From Hibiscus mutabilis (Eukaryota; Streptophyta; Magnoliopsida; Malvales; Malvaceae): DNA of 64,000 nucleotides. Of the stretch, positions 11,090 to 23,119 are shown one piece after another. The notes under the pieces are model-generated. The model saw only the letters and a program-made list of their open reading frames with translations, was not told where the DNA came from and made no database searches. The translations under genes were made by a program, and so were the position numbers. The stretch is from positions 20,313,786 to 20,377,785 of the forward strand of contig CM033724.1 of assembly GCA_019671005.1 (NCBI GenBank), given 5' to 3'. Position 1 is the stretch's first letter; each line of letters opens with the position of its first letter.

Positions 11090-12060
11090 TGCAGCCTTAA
11101 CTAAGTAGTTTGTTTACAGCATATAAATGAAATGGTATGCAGCTGAATTAGGCAGAATTGATGTAGGTTATATACTCAATATATGTGCTGAAGCAGTACA
11201 GTAATAATGAGGAAAAATGCAGAATTGTATACTGCAATGTATGCCTTTTGTGTGCAGTCTTATGATTTTGGAAAATACAGTTTGGTTGACTTTTGTATAA
11301 CCACTTTGATAATGTGTAATTAATGATTTAAAGTTAATTAAACACATGAAAGGGATTAAGTTAAGGAAAACCGAATGCTGGTGATAATTTCTTTTAGATT
11401 GAATATGATCATGCTTTCGAATTTAAATCTAGAGAATAAGTTGTGGAAATTGTTTTGAACAAGAAGGGTTCCATTTATGAAACTTTGTCTTTGTTTAGAG
11501 ATGTATTTAGTAAATGGAGAGTAGAAATTTACTAAAGAATCAATGAAATAAGCATGTGGGTCAATGAAATTGTGATGCATGCACCAATGAATACAAATTT
11601 TACTAAGTCTAAAAGTGCATTTTTTGTGGGATTGAAAGACAGTGCTGGTTTATAATAAATGAAGTTTGTGTGTAGTTAATTAAATGCAGAACAGATACAT
11701 AAAAATGCAGTGCAGTTAGCTTAAATGCAGAGCAGTTCAAAATAATGTGCAGTTGAATGCAGAATGATGTTTAAGAATGAAGAAATGTCTATGTATAAAT
11801 GCAGTTTATATGGGTGCAGCTACTGGAAACTGTAAAATGCAGTTTAGTATCTTTAATAGATGCAGTTTGTAGGCTGTGTGATGTTTGTATAAATGCAGTT
11901 TTATGTTACATGCAGCAGGGCAGTTCTAATGCTATGAAAATATGCAGTTTTGTTGCTATGAGAATATGCAGTTTGTATGTTGATAAATTGTGCAGTATGT
12001 AAAATAAATGTAGTTTATTAAGTCTTAAAACTATCTTGTGTATGCAAAAGACTAATGCAG
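11090..12060. repeat. Dispersed ATGCAG(TTT) motif cluster
   Basis: The six-base core ATGCAG or TGCAGT recurs every 15 to 60 bases for about 1 kb, densest at 11690-12010 (for example AAATGCAGTTT at several places). Spacing is irregular, so it is not a simple tandem array. It lies inside the large LTR Z. Short open frames here arise from the motif repetition and are not genes. Confidence 0.6.
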
Positions 12061-12337
12061 AAAAACAGAATTGAAAATCAGTTTGATAAATGACATAGGA
12101 AACAGTCTTGAAATTTGACATTAATGTGTGCTGCTATGATAGTTTATCATGCTGCCATGTGATTTGTATATGAAGTTTATTAGGTCAATTGAGTGAAAGG
12201 AATTGAAATCATGTCATACGAATTACTGCATGCTTTATGAGGTTGTTAGTTATGTATAGTTCAGCTGTTTTAAAAACAAATGGCTAAATAAAATGTGAAC
12301 TCACATCTTATATGTTTTGGAATGATAATTATTGAAT

Positions 12338-12530
12338 AAGAAAGCATGAGGTCTGTTATGAATACGTATGTGTATATATGCGAAAATGTGGATTGTTTTG
12401 AGTACATAAGAAAGTATGAGGACTATTTTGAATACATATGTGTATATATGTGAAAATGTGGACTGTTTGAGCACATAAGAAAGTATGTGGATTGATTTGT
12501 ATGTATATATGTATATGTGTGAAATTGGAC
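12338..12530. repeat. Tandem repeat of about 70 bp, three copies
   Basis: Three units each start near AAGAAAG(C/T)ATG and continue through a GTGTATATATG phrase and GAAAATGTGGA or a diverged form. The third unit is shortened. It lies inside LTR Z. Confidence 0.65.
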
Positions 12531-13439
12531 TGTTGGTAAATGAATTAAATTGGTTATAATGATTTGTTATTTCTGTTTGAGGTATATATCATGATAAGGA
12601 TGAGTAGAAGGAAAGAGCTAGTTGGAAGCTACATGTAATTAAGGATCAGGTATCCTGTAACTTCAGGATAAGAGGTGAGTGTAGTTGTATTTGTCTCGGG
12701 TGACACGGTGTCATTCCGATCTTCGTTTCTATTATGTGTTATGTTTAAATCATGAGTATAAGCATACAACTCACATATAGCACAATGTTTAAATGCATTC
12801 ATAGCATGACATCTTTGATAAGTCGTTTGATTATGTTGCATTACATATACATCTTGTTCCTTGCTATGTTATGTTTGTAATAGAAGATTTTGTATACTTT
12901 GATATAAAGCTTTGAAGCTAACTTTTCACTTACAATGCCATAAGATTTTAATAAAAGAATTCAATTCCAATGTTATAAGTTCATGAATTCTAAAGCCCAA
13001 AAGAACTAAAAGCTCATCTCATGTTATAAGACACTAAGAAAAGAAACAAGTAAGATTACTTGCGTCATAAGATACCCTCCTAATTCTTAAAGCTAAAAAC
13101 ACTAAGTTGCCTGAACAATGGAAGTCCTTAGTCACTTTGGTATGATGCAGAGGTATAATTCAAGGACTACGGTCCACGAGCTACGACTTAGGGGTGACGA
13201 CCCCAATATATGTGATATATTGGCGAAAGTATGAGGTAACGGGGGAGATAGTAAGGAGATTGGCGACAATTGGCTGGATAGATGAAAAGTTAGGTTTGTT
13301 ATGTTCCGAAACTAGCCATTGCTATGTGCTTTGAGCTATGTGTAACTCAGACCAATATGGTCAAACTCAAACCAATGCTACCCATAACCAAAAGTGATCC
13401 AAGGAAAACGTTTTAACAGACATAAACTTGTAAGGAATC

Positions 13440-13620
13440 TGTTAAGAACTTTGATAAGCTCTAATAAGAACTCCGATAAGATTTGATAGGAATTCCGAAA
13501 TATTTTATAAGTACTTCGATAAGCCTTGATAAGACTTTAATAAGATTTTTGAGAACTTTGATAAGTTCGATAAGAAATTAGAAGGAACTCAGTTAAAAAC
13601 CTTGATAAATATTCAATTAA
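13440..13620. repeat. Short imperfect repeats around TTTGATAAG
   Basis: Roughly a dozen units of 15 to 20 bases built on (C)TTTGATAAG and AACTTTGATAAG, with many substitutions, inside LTR Z. Probably slippage-derived. Confidence 0.5.
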
Positions 13621-14986
13621 GATTTGAAAGACTTTGAACTCCAAATAAGCTTCTATTAAACAAGCCATGTAAAAAATAAGATTAAGTCATAAACTCCTAT
13701 TGCTAATTTATGCTTTGTTTGTATTCCTTGAATCCTCCATTCAATATCTTTGTCGTTATGCTTTGTTAATTTTAAGGTCACTACCTCACTTAGGCTATAT
13801 AGGCCTAATACATTGATTGTCATGCATTTTCAGGATTTAAGAAGCGCTGTGATTTGATTGTGTTTTGAGATTGCAAGTCACTTTCCAAGGCTTCTGTGTT
13901 TTGCGTATGCTATCCTTAAGAAACTCCTAGTTGGTGGCACATATGTACTAAAATTATGCATAATGCATTTAGATGCTCTTTGATGAAGTATATGTATAAG
14001 TGTTAAGTAATCAATACCTTATGTATACGACCTATTATGATTTTGTGGTTGTTTGTTTGTCAAACATGGTGTTTTAATGTGAGTATTCAAATGGTCTCTA
14101 TGTGTAGGCCTTGTTAGCATATAATCACTTGGTTAGTTGTAGTTTGACTTATGTTGCTATGACATTTGGTTACTTGCTTGTTGGTTATGGACTTTCACTA
14201 AGTATAATATGGGCCCTTCTAATATTTTGAAATTGCTTGTATGTTATGTGATCATGACTTGTTAAATTGCTAAATGAATAATTTGATATAGTATGTGAAT
14301 ATGATTATATGCCATGTAGATATTAGATGGTCAAAAATGATTGATGGATTATGTTTTATCACTATATCTTGATTTTAGTATTCGGAACTTAAAAGAATCT
14401 ATAAATTTAATTTATGTTTGCGTAATGATTTGATTTATAGTTCATAATTAATCTTTCACTTTTAAGATGTTGAGGTTGGCCGAATCATGGAGTTTCCCAC
14501 TCGAAACCTTATGCCTTTAGCCCGAATCTTGTATAAAATGAGTTAATAAGACTTTCTGTCGAGTTAGACTTGAATCATAAGAGATTTATGAAAAGGGTAG
14601 TTAAACCAAGAAGTTAGAACCACTAATGTATCATACTTTAATTGTATCTAATAGTAAATTGAGTTCCTAATTGATTTGATATTGCTTTATTGTTTGAAGC
14701 TTTTTGCTTGATAGAATTCTTTGTTGGTTAATCTATGTTTAATTCATGCTTGATTTATGAAATTGGGTTTTTACTAGTTCAAATGACCTAATCGGTAACG
14801 TTTAGAAAATCAAGTGATGATATGTTGTAATTAAGTTATTTGATTAATTATTGACTTAAGAAAATTTTGTTAACTTGTCTTGTTTTGTTTTGAAAGTTTT
14901 AGTTTTGGTCATCTGAAATTTTGGTTTACGTTCTCAGTAATAACTTCAATTTCGGTTTTCTTCCAAGACGGGTTGAGGGTGTTACA

Positions 14987-15360
14987 GCTTATTTTGGTTC
15001 ATTTTTGTGTTAACAAGTGTCTTCAACACGTACCATGCACGAGTTATATTTTTGGAGAAATTTTGTAAAAAATCCTCGTATAAAAACATACTAAATACTT
15101 AATCGACATGTATATGTTGATAAACTTCTAAAACTTACGAGTTCAAAGGGTCTAATGAGAAAATTTTGATGAAGTGAATTAATTAGAGACGATGAGGGGT
15201 TTAACAAGTAAATAGTGAGTTTGTGATTAAGGTTGAATTGTTTGGTTGGGGATATTGAAACACGATAGTTCCCATCAAAATCATAATATTTTTAATTTTC
15301 TTAAGGTGATTACAAGGTAGTAGATGTTCGTACTTTTCTTAATTGATAACACACACTTCG
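14987..15360. other. Unassigned sequence left of element X
   Basis: Between the right end of Z and the left end of X. AT-rich, no ORF over 60 codons, no RNA gene, no repeat I can assign. Its last five bases, CTTCG (15356-15360), are the left target-site copy of X. Confidence 0.45.
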
Positions 15361-17904
15361 TGTAATATTCCGAAAATTGGCCTAGTTGGAGTTCAGTTTC
15401 TGTGATCAAAAAGTTTGTTTCTGATGAATTAAGAAAGATATTAAAATGTGATTAAAAAATTGAAATTGATTGATTAGCAAGTTTTGATAATTAAAGGACC
15501 AAATTAAAGTGTGAAACCTATGGCTAAATATGGACGATTTGAAATATAGGATAATGTGTAAAAGATTTATGAGAATGTGAATACTAGGTAGGTAATTAGA
15601 CCACCTAGTGATCTGATTGAAAGAAACTAAAACATTATTGGTGGCTAAAGTAGAAAGATTGAAAGTTCAGGTGCTTAAAGTATGAAAGATGAGAAATTCA
15701 ATGACTAATAGTGTAGTTTTCCAATGGCCTTTCTTCAAAGGAATGAAAGGTTTTTGGAGGATGTCTCTTGTAATTACCCAATTATCATAAACCTTTTTCA
15801 TGACCAATCAAAATGGAGAAGGTAGAAATGTGGAAAGTAGGCTAAAGATGATGTTGGAGATTAATAATGATTTTTGTAACTAATCTTTAGAATTGGTAAG
15901 GATAAAAAGATGATAAGAATAAGTGAGATACATTCTTGGAAGTCTCGATTAAGTAAGAAGCCATGAAAGAGAGAAAGAAAGAAAGTTTCCTAGGAAGCCA
16001 TTGTTGTCTTCTACCTAAGGTGCAAGTAAGCTCCTCAAGCATACAACTCCATTATTACTCAAGGTAAGCTTGAGTTTTCTTAGGTCTTTCACCTTTAATC
16101 CACTTCTAACAATTGGGCCAAGAAAACCCCTTTACCAATTTGATGTCCTAATGTCTAAATAAAAATGGATTAATAAGTTAAGTTACAGAAAAATCCTAGA
16201 TCACCATTCATGATTTCTAAGCTTATCCTCTTGCTATTTCTATAGCTAAGTGATGTTATGGAATAAGTTTATGTCTTTAAATAATTATGAGAAACTTTGT
16301 AATCTTTTGTCTAGGTCTCTTGTCCAAACTTAAGTGTCCCAAGGTGAGGAATCACCTTCTCCATCAAATTAAGCAATTCAAAAGCAAAAGAATCATTCTA
16401 TGAAAGCTCTAGACACTTTAAGTGTTTCAGTGAGTGTAGTTTATGGTTTAGATGGCTAGGTGTTATCCTTGTTGTGTTATCTTCTCCATTTTATTATATG
16501 ATTGTTTTTGAATTGTTCATGACTCATATAGAGCAATTGGTGGCAATACTCATGTCATTGGAAAGCATTGCTTAGTCATTTTGTGTTGTCTTGTATCATG
16601 TTGCATTGGAAAAGATCATTGCATTGGTAAGTTCATTGCACCGGCAAGTTTATAGCATTAACTAAATCTTTACATCGATGAAAAAATGGTATTAATAAGA
16701 TTACCTTATTGACAAAGACAATGTATTGGCAAGGCTATTGTATTGATGAAACTATTGTATTAACAAGGATTATTGGAGCTAGGCTCAACTTTTGAATAAG
16801 AATAACTTCTTGTGTTAAATCATAAGACATGTAAGTTGCCTTGCGATGGAAGTCATTGGACACTTTAGCATGGTACATGGTATATTTGGACTACGGTCCA
16901 TGAGCTACGGCTCAAGGGTAATTACCCTATATAGGCGATGTTGGAGGTTAGGGGGAGATGATGGAGAAAGTATTGACACAAGACAATGCTTTGTGCTTTG
17001 ATATTATTTAAACACGAACCATGCTACCTATGTCCAAGAGTGATCCAAGGCGAACAATTTAAAAGACAAGTAAAGTCATCGATAAGATTATCGTAAGAAT
17101 AAACAAGAATAAGACATGCGAATGAGTTCATGACATCGGGCATTGAACAATCATGTCACCATAGGCATTGCTCATTTTGATTCCTTAGTATTCATTGTTG
17201 TTATCTTTATGTTACTATAAAAGGGTCACTACCTCACTAGCCAAAGTAAGCCTAATGCATTCAGTTCCATGCACCATTTTAGGTTTATGATGATCGAGGA
17301 TGTGATCATGGTTCAAGGTTGCAAGTCACTCTCTAAGACTTTTGAGTAATGTACCTTTGTTCTTTATAACTCCTAGAAATGTGGTATATGGCATGTGTAT
17401 ATGTATGTATATGTAAACATGAGGTATGTTTTATGGAAGTGAAAAAGGTAATTGAGATAAGCTTATGAGATGCATATTCATGACATACTGTAATAATATA
17501 TGGGAATTTGTGATTAAATATGATTATTGAGGTCTTATATGCATTGATTAGTAAAAAGAATATGAGGTCTATGTAAACAAGTTATAAAATAGCTATCTTG
17601 ATGTTATATGTTAGATATGAATTACACAATAAGGAATAGGTCCAAAATAATGTATTTTATGTGTATGTATTGCTCACTTCGCTCAAAGGGCTAAAATATG
17701 AAATATGATATGTTGTGTCTTAGTAGGATTGGTAAAATGGCTTTAAGTGCACTAACAAGGGAAAATATGGTAAATTGATTCGTATAGGCATGAAATTTGG
17801 CAAATATCTAGATTTGATGTTTATAAACTTGTTGGTAAAATTTGGTAAGCATTGGACAGGATTAAGGTCCCTAATTTGATTCAAAACCAGACTAAATCTG
17901 TCAT

Positions 17905-18330
17905 TACATGACTGTCCGTACCGATACGGTTGATAGCATATCGGTACGGGTGTGCAATTTGGGACGTAAGTGTAAGAGCGTACCAGTACATCTATTGGAG
18001 TATCGGTATGGACATTTGAATCTGGAAAATTACTGTAGCATCGTATCGATACTGTATCGATCCCTAAGTTTGACCTTTCTTGCTTTGACCACGCGTACCA
18101 ATACCAATATTGGTACAAGCTTGTTAAAAATAACCGTTTTAAAGGTCATGAAGGAGTATCGATACGGACTTTAGCATTTTGATACGGCCAGTTGCCTCTA
18201 GAATCTAATATTAGCTCGACGTACCGATACAGTTGTACCCGTACCAATACGACCTTCATGTTTACGACTGCATAAACAACTATGGCATAGGCGTACCGAT
18301 ACGGCCTCTTCGAGTATCGGTACCGAGGTA
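17905..18330. repeat. Cluster of GTACCGATAC / GTATCGGTAC motifs (left X LTR)
   Basis: About a dozen copies or near-copies of GTACCGATAC and its reverse complement GTATCGGTAC lie in about 430 bp, in both orientations. One pair, 18293-18302 and 18314-18323, forms a perfect 10 bp inverted repeat with an 11-base loop. Open frames across this cluster on both strands are by-products. Confidence 0.8.
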
Positions 18331-18500
18331 GGTAAGTTGATTAAAAGACGATTAAGGAAGTTTCAAATGTTATAATTTGGTCACTGAATGTTCCTAAGAC
18401 TTAATTGAAGGTTCAAATGAACTCTGGTTACACTAAAAATTTATAGGCAAGGTATTTATGCATTGAATTTCATATTGGTAACTCTAATTTTAGACAAGGC

Positions 18501-21500
18501 TATAACATCATTAACGTATACTCGTAAGCCGAATATACATTAAAGATGTTACAGTATTGTTTAGCTTAATTCCAGGCTTGTAAAAATTTTTATTTAAAAT
18601 AATTCTCAAAATTAGTTTTACAGTTTCATCTTTTTCTTTAGTTTTCAATTAAAAACTGTCTCAGTCAAACGCAGATAGTTTCAACCCTAAATTTGTTTGT
18701 AAAACATATAAGTCAGTTAATAATGTGAAAATATGATTAAAGGTGACGACTATGTGTGCAACCTAGACCCTTTCTAGATTTTAAAATTGTTATACGATAG
18801 ACAATAAAAAATATTTAAACTGTGTAAAACGTCATAATCGAGTTTACTAATATCATACATCTAATTCATATTACTAAAGTTAAACATTTTTGTAACTTAT
18901 AGCTAACTTATAAGTTTAATAATACAAAATAGATGCTAATTAAAAATATGTATACATGCCCACTAGTCTAGGATGCATAAGTACATACTAAGGTTTTGCA
19001 GGTAGTAATTTGATTCCCAAAAGTACAGCTCCTTTTTTCCGCTAATGCTAGTCTGAAACCTACGTGTGAAAAGAACACATGCTAAGTATAACTTAGTGAC
19101 GCAAAATCAATATCATATAATTAAATAACATATCAAGATAACACAGTTCTTGCAAAATGGCAAGCGAGTCCCAGAACAGTTTATATCAACTTATCATATC
19201 ACTGAGGTACAAATAGAATACAGATAATTATGTTTCTAAACATACTAGAACATATCAAGTATTTGAGTTTATTCACCTGCATATTAGTATTTTTAAGATA
19301 ATATCCCAAGGTATATTGTATGAGATCAAGGTACGCGAGTCATCTAAAATTGACACCGTAGTGTCTAACTGAACAGACAGATGAGTACGTACTCGAGGGC
19401 GCTCTTTTCTCCTCATATAAGCACCTCTTTAGTGCACTTAGCACCATGGTCTTAGATCCCCAAGGTGGATGTGACACCGTAGCAATCACAATAATAGACA
19501 GATATCAGAACTGAAAATATAGCTGCTAAGACTCTATGGCATGCCAACTATACCGACTCTCATGATGTAATACTTGGGAAACAAAGATAATATGATCAAA
19601 GGTTATCAAATAAATAGAATGGGTAGTTCATACCCTAAATAAATCAAATATAATATATCAGTTAAACATATCGTCTTAAGGACAAAATAGTACCACATAT
19701 CACTTGTCATGACATTTTCATAAATCATAATATAAAATTCTAGATAATACAACTTTTAAGGTCGACTTATAGCAAAATTTCCTTTTAGTAACATCACATA
19801 CATATTAACATTGCACTCACCTAAGTAGTACAAAACCGGCCTCACTAAGCTTAATTATGTTCTTTTTCCTTGCCTCTCGTACTAGTACCTCCTTTAGAAT
19901 TCTCAGGAATTGCAGAGTATTAATCGATCACATGCACAATACTTGTTAGATTCATATCTAAAATTACTTAAACATATTACAGAATATTCTTAATCGAATA
20001 TAAAATATTTTCCAAAATTTTTCTTTATTCTTTAGTGATTGCCGAAATAGTCCTTAAGGTCCTTAGTGATCATTTTGGACAATAAACCAATTATTCAAGT
20101 TTGAATAATAATTTCCCCATATTTCCATTATTATTCATCTACTTTGAACATTTACTCTTCAATCACTAGCCTTTGCTAAAGTGACATTTTAGTCACTAAT
20201 ATTACAAATAACTTGCAAACATGTACCAAATACTTAATCCAACATTCCTAAAAAATTTCTCAAATTTTCCTTTGATTTTAAACAAAAGCCAAATTGGTCC
20301 TCCTTTAAACCTTTACTTGCCGAAATGGTCCCTTGCCATTTCCTTGTTTGTCATTTTAATCCATTGCCTCCTAAAATCAATACTAACTTCATATAACATA
20401 TTTGAATCATAAAATCACATATTCAATTTTTTTTATAAAATTAATCCAACATTTCTTCATTTGACCGAATTGGTCACTAACCTTTCAAAGGTTTGATTTT
20501 CATTCAAAAATCATCCTAACATGCTTAAAATAATTTTTTCATCATATATTCTTCATTTCCATTATCAAACCAAAATTCAAGAATAAACCCTTCTACGTTT
20601 TACCCTTAGTCGAAATGGTCCTTTATTATTCAAGGACTTATTTTTGATCCAATTGACAAATTTAAGCTTGTATAATCTTAATCTCTTCAATTCCATCACT
20701 AGAATAAAATTCAAAACAAATCCCCTTACTTCTTCCTCCAAGCCAAAATGATCACTTTGGAATCTAATAAAGGATTTTGCATTCCAACTTCATATTCATA
20801 CTCCATGTTTCATAAATCATCCAAATTCATCTTTAATTCAAACCCCTAAATAAAATCCTAAATTCTAGGGTTAGGGTTTATAACTTTGAACATGGAATTA
20901 AACTCAATTCAAGCTTGTTTTCATCTCTACAACACTTGATTTACTTAAATTAAGCCTTAATACTAACATGGTCCATAAAGCTCTAAATTCTCTCTCTTCA
21001 AGAACATGAACTACTCTTCAAATTACCATGCAAAATTACTATCAAAAGAAAGAGCATTAAGCATAGATCATTTTTTTTTTCAAAGCAACATACCTTGATT
21101 CTAACTTTGGAGCCTTCAAAATTGCCAAAGAATTTTTTTTGTATTCTTTCCCCTAAGCTTCTTGAACTCACGAAATGGAGAAGAAAGATGAAAAAAATTT
21201 GTTCATCTTTGACTTATAATATTGAATTTAATCCAATATTGCCACTTGTAATTAATTAAATGAATTTTAATTTCATTTAATTAATTAATCTTAAATCCAA
21301 GGGCTCAAATTAATCCTATCATCAATCTATGGCTAGGATTAAATCTTGAGATGAGAAATTACTAAAATTCCCATGCCACTTCTAAAATATTTCAAAATTG
21401 CCATTGGAGGCAAAATGACTAACTTGTCCAAACTATTCACAATTTCATCTAGTTGGCCATTTTTGTAAAAATTCAACTAAATCTAGTTGGATTCTAACTA

Positions 21501-22179
21501 GACATGTTAAAATATTTATAAAATAACATTTTATGAATTTTCCATAACTTTTGGAACTGTCTTTAAAATTTCAGTTCGATCCATGTACCGATAATTACCG
21601 ATAATTTTTTTACCGGATACAATTCCTCTTAGAAATCTTATAACAATAATGTATTACGAATATTATAGACTCATACTGAATCCTTTTTATCAGCCAACAA
21701 TACTGACATGGAACCTTCCAATAGGTCACCCATCCTAAATGTTTGATCAAAAAATATATTTTCACATAAACTCAGTACCGAAAATCTGATTCCAACATAT
21801 CAATTTCTTATAATCCTATCCTATTTATCTGTGAAATAAAATTTTTTATTAGAAAAATTATTCCTTAGGAGCCTATACTTTTCCCATCTTTAGACTCTAG
21901 ACACTAACTTTTGACATACTGTCATTTTGATCACTAAACTTTATCCTTCAATCCCCATTCCAATTTTTATTAGATTTTAACCACACTTTGCAAGTACCTT
22001 ATTTAGCTTACTCTCTTTCATAGGATGCCTTATAATCTCATAAATTCCTTTTCTAAAGCTCCCAATTTAAGAAATCCTAACTTTTACCTTTTGTCATTTT
22101 AGTCATTAAGTTAGCTTTTAAGCTATAATCTTAGTACTAAATGACCCTTAATTGACATAGCAAATTTTGGGGTATTACA
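18501..22179 (-). mobile_element. Solo LTR S (T-related family), minus strand
   Basis: Read on the minus strand it starts TGTAATACCCCAAAATTTGC at 22179, very close to the start of the T LTRs (TGTAATACCCCAAAATTTAC at 31594), and shares the next 90 bases or so (TTAAGGGTCATTTAGTACTAAG region). It ends at 18501 as GATGTTATA. AAGGC is duplicated exactly at 18496-18500 and 22180-22184. At 3679 bp it is about 1.1 kb longer than the T LTRs. No primer site, polypurine tract or coding remnant is visible, so I read it as a solo LTR left by recombination between the two LTRs of a complete insertion. Small ORFs inside have no family resemblance. Confidence 0.8.
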
Positions 22180-22382
22180 AAGGCCTTGTAATTTTACTGA
22201 TTTTACAATTTTTTCCTTAAACTTGAATAAGTTATCGATTGGTGTTAAATTATAAATTGAATAAACTTTATTGACTAGAAATGTTTATTGTATTGCATCG
22301 AAATCACCGATTCGATCACTGTATTGTTCATCGATAATGCTTTCTAACCTGGATTCCTACTAAACCGGGAAGAGGTGTTATA

Positions 22383-23119
22383 TTTGAGGTATCAAAGCTA
22401 AAGTTTAGTCGATTCTGGACTAAACCGATGTTCTTTGCATTGATATTGTTTGATTATATTCTGCATATACCACCTAGGAGTTATATTATTGTGTGTTGTA
22501 CAGTGACTTGCAGCTGACACGATCATCTTATTATTGGTAATTACAAGAGTACCAGGTAAGAATTCATAATGTTCATGTCTTTGATCGTTAAGGAAGCTAT
22601 CAAGGGATAGCTGAAGTGATAAGATGATTCATAGTTGCCATAAATTAAGATAAGTTCTTCCTACCTTGAGCTTCGATAGATGAGTTGTTTCTTTAATAAG
22701 ATCTATGTTCTAGTAGTTCTATAAATAATCAGTTTAAAACCATTAATCTTAGTTAATGGTGTAGATCTTGTGAACCCCTTAGTAAACAAGTTAGGATATG
22801 TTTTAGTATCGAGTTCTGGTAGAGTATGAAGATTAGATGTAATGGCCCCTAAGATAATAGGAGTTTAGTAAAGATCTTTTGAAAATAAAGCCTACAAAAA
22901 ATATGAAATTTGAGGTATGATATAGAAATAAGTTTAAATAGACCTAAGGCTTAAGTTAATCTGTAAACCCATAAACTCAAATATGTGTATTTTTGTCATG
23001 ACAACTGGGTCACTTTTTGAAGAATGTATTAGTAAGAATTATGGATCCGAGTGAGTTTTCGTCCATATTGTTTATGTCGAAGGAAAATTCGAGGATGAGT
23101 TTTCTTAAAGGGGGAGAAT
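22383..23119 (+). other. Interior of element X, non-coding
   Basis: A 737 bp interior between the two X LTRs. It begins with a degenerate primer-binding site (GAGGTATCAAAGCT near 22386, compare TGGTATCAGAGCT for initiator tRNA-Met) and ends with a polypurine region. No gag, protease, RT or integrase motif is seen in any frame. Either an autonomous ancestor lost its coding part or this is a LARD-like family that moves using proteins of relatives. Confidence 0.7.
23095..23119 (+). promoter_or_regulatory. Polypurine tract of X
   Basis: A GAGGATGAGTTTTCTTAAAGG stretch followed by GGGAGAAT, directly before the right LTR start. The same module with small changes precedes the second and third LTRs of T (about 31561-31593 and 37096-37128). 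Confidence 0.75.

Larger units (their letters stand above)
8473..14986 (+). mobile_element. Probable solo LTR of a Tekay/Del-type element (Z)
   Basis: The segment starts TGTAATACCC and ends GAGGGTGTTACA, flanked by GCTCA (8468-8472) and GCTTA (14987-14991), a 4 of 5 match to a target-site duplication. Inside it, 13140-13260 and 13790-13880 resemble the X LTR at 16870-16960 and 17220-17320 (ACGGTCCACGAGCTACG phrase; ACCTCACT...GCCTAATACATT phrase), placing it among Tekay/Del LTRs. No primer-binding site, polypurine tract or pol remnant is seen. Without the nested TRIM-like element it is about 5.2 kb, large for a solo LTR, so an unrecognised deletion or second insertion inside is possible. Small ORFs inside have no family resemblance. 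Confidence 0.5.
15361..22382 (+). repeat. Left LTR of X, interrupted by solo LTR S
   Basis: X LTR sequence occupies 15361-18500 and resumes at 22185-22382. The joined order matches the right LTR across 51340-51582, which is uninterrupted at the equivalent point (about 51355, GACAAGGCCCTTTAATTTTACT). It ends GAAGAGGTGTTATA at 22382 before a primer-site-like sequence. Confidence 0.85.

Noticed and set aside
17720..18118. 132-codon minus-strand frame in the X LTR, with a shorter match at 50568-50843
   Set aside because: The Tyr/Arg-rich part is the translation of the GTACCGATAC motif cluster; no family resemblance, and the second copy is shorter.
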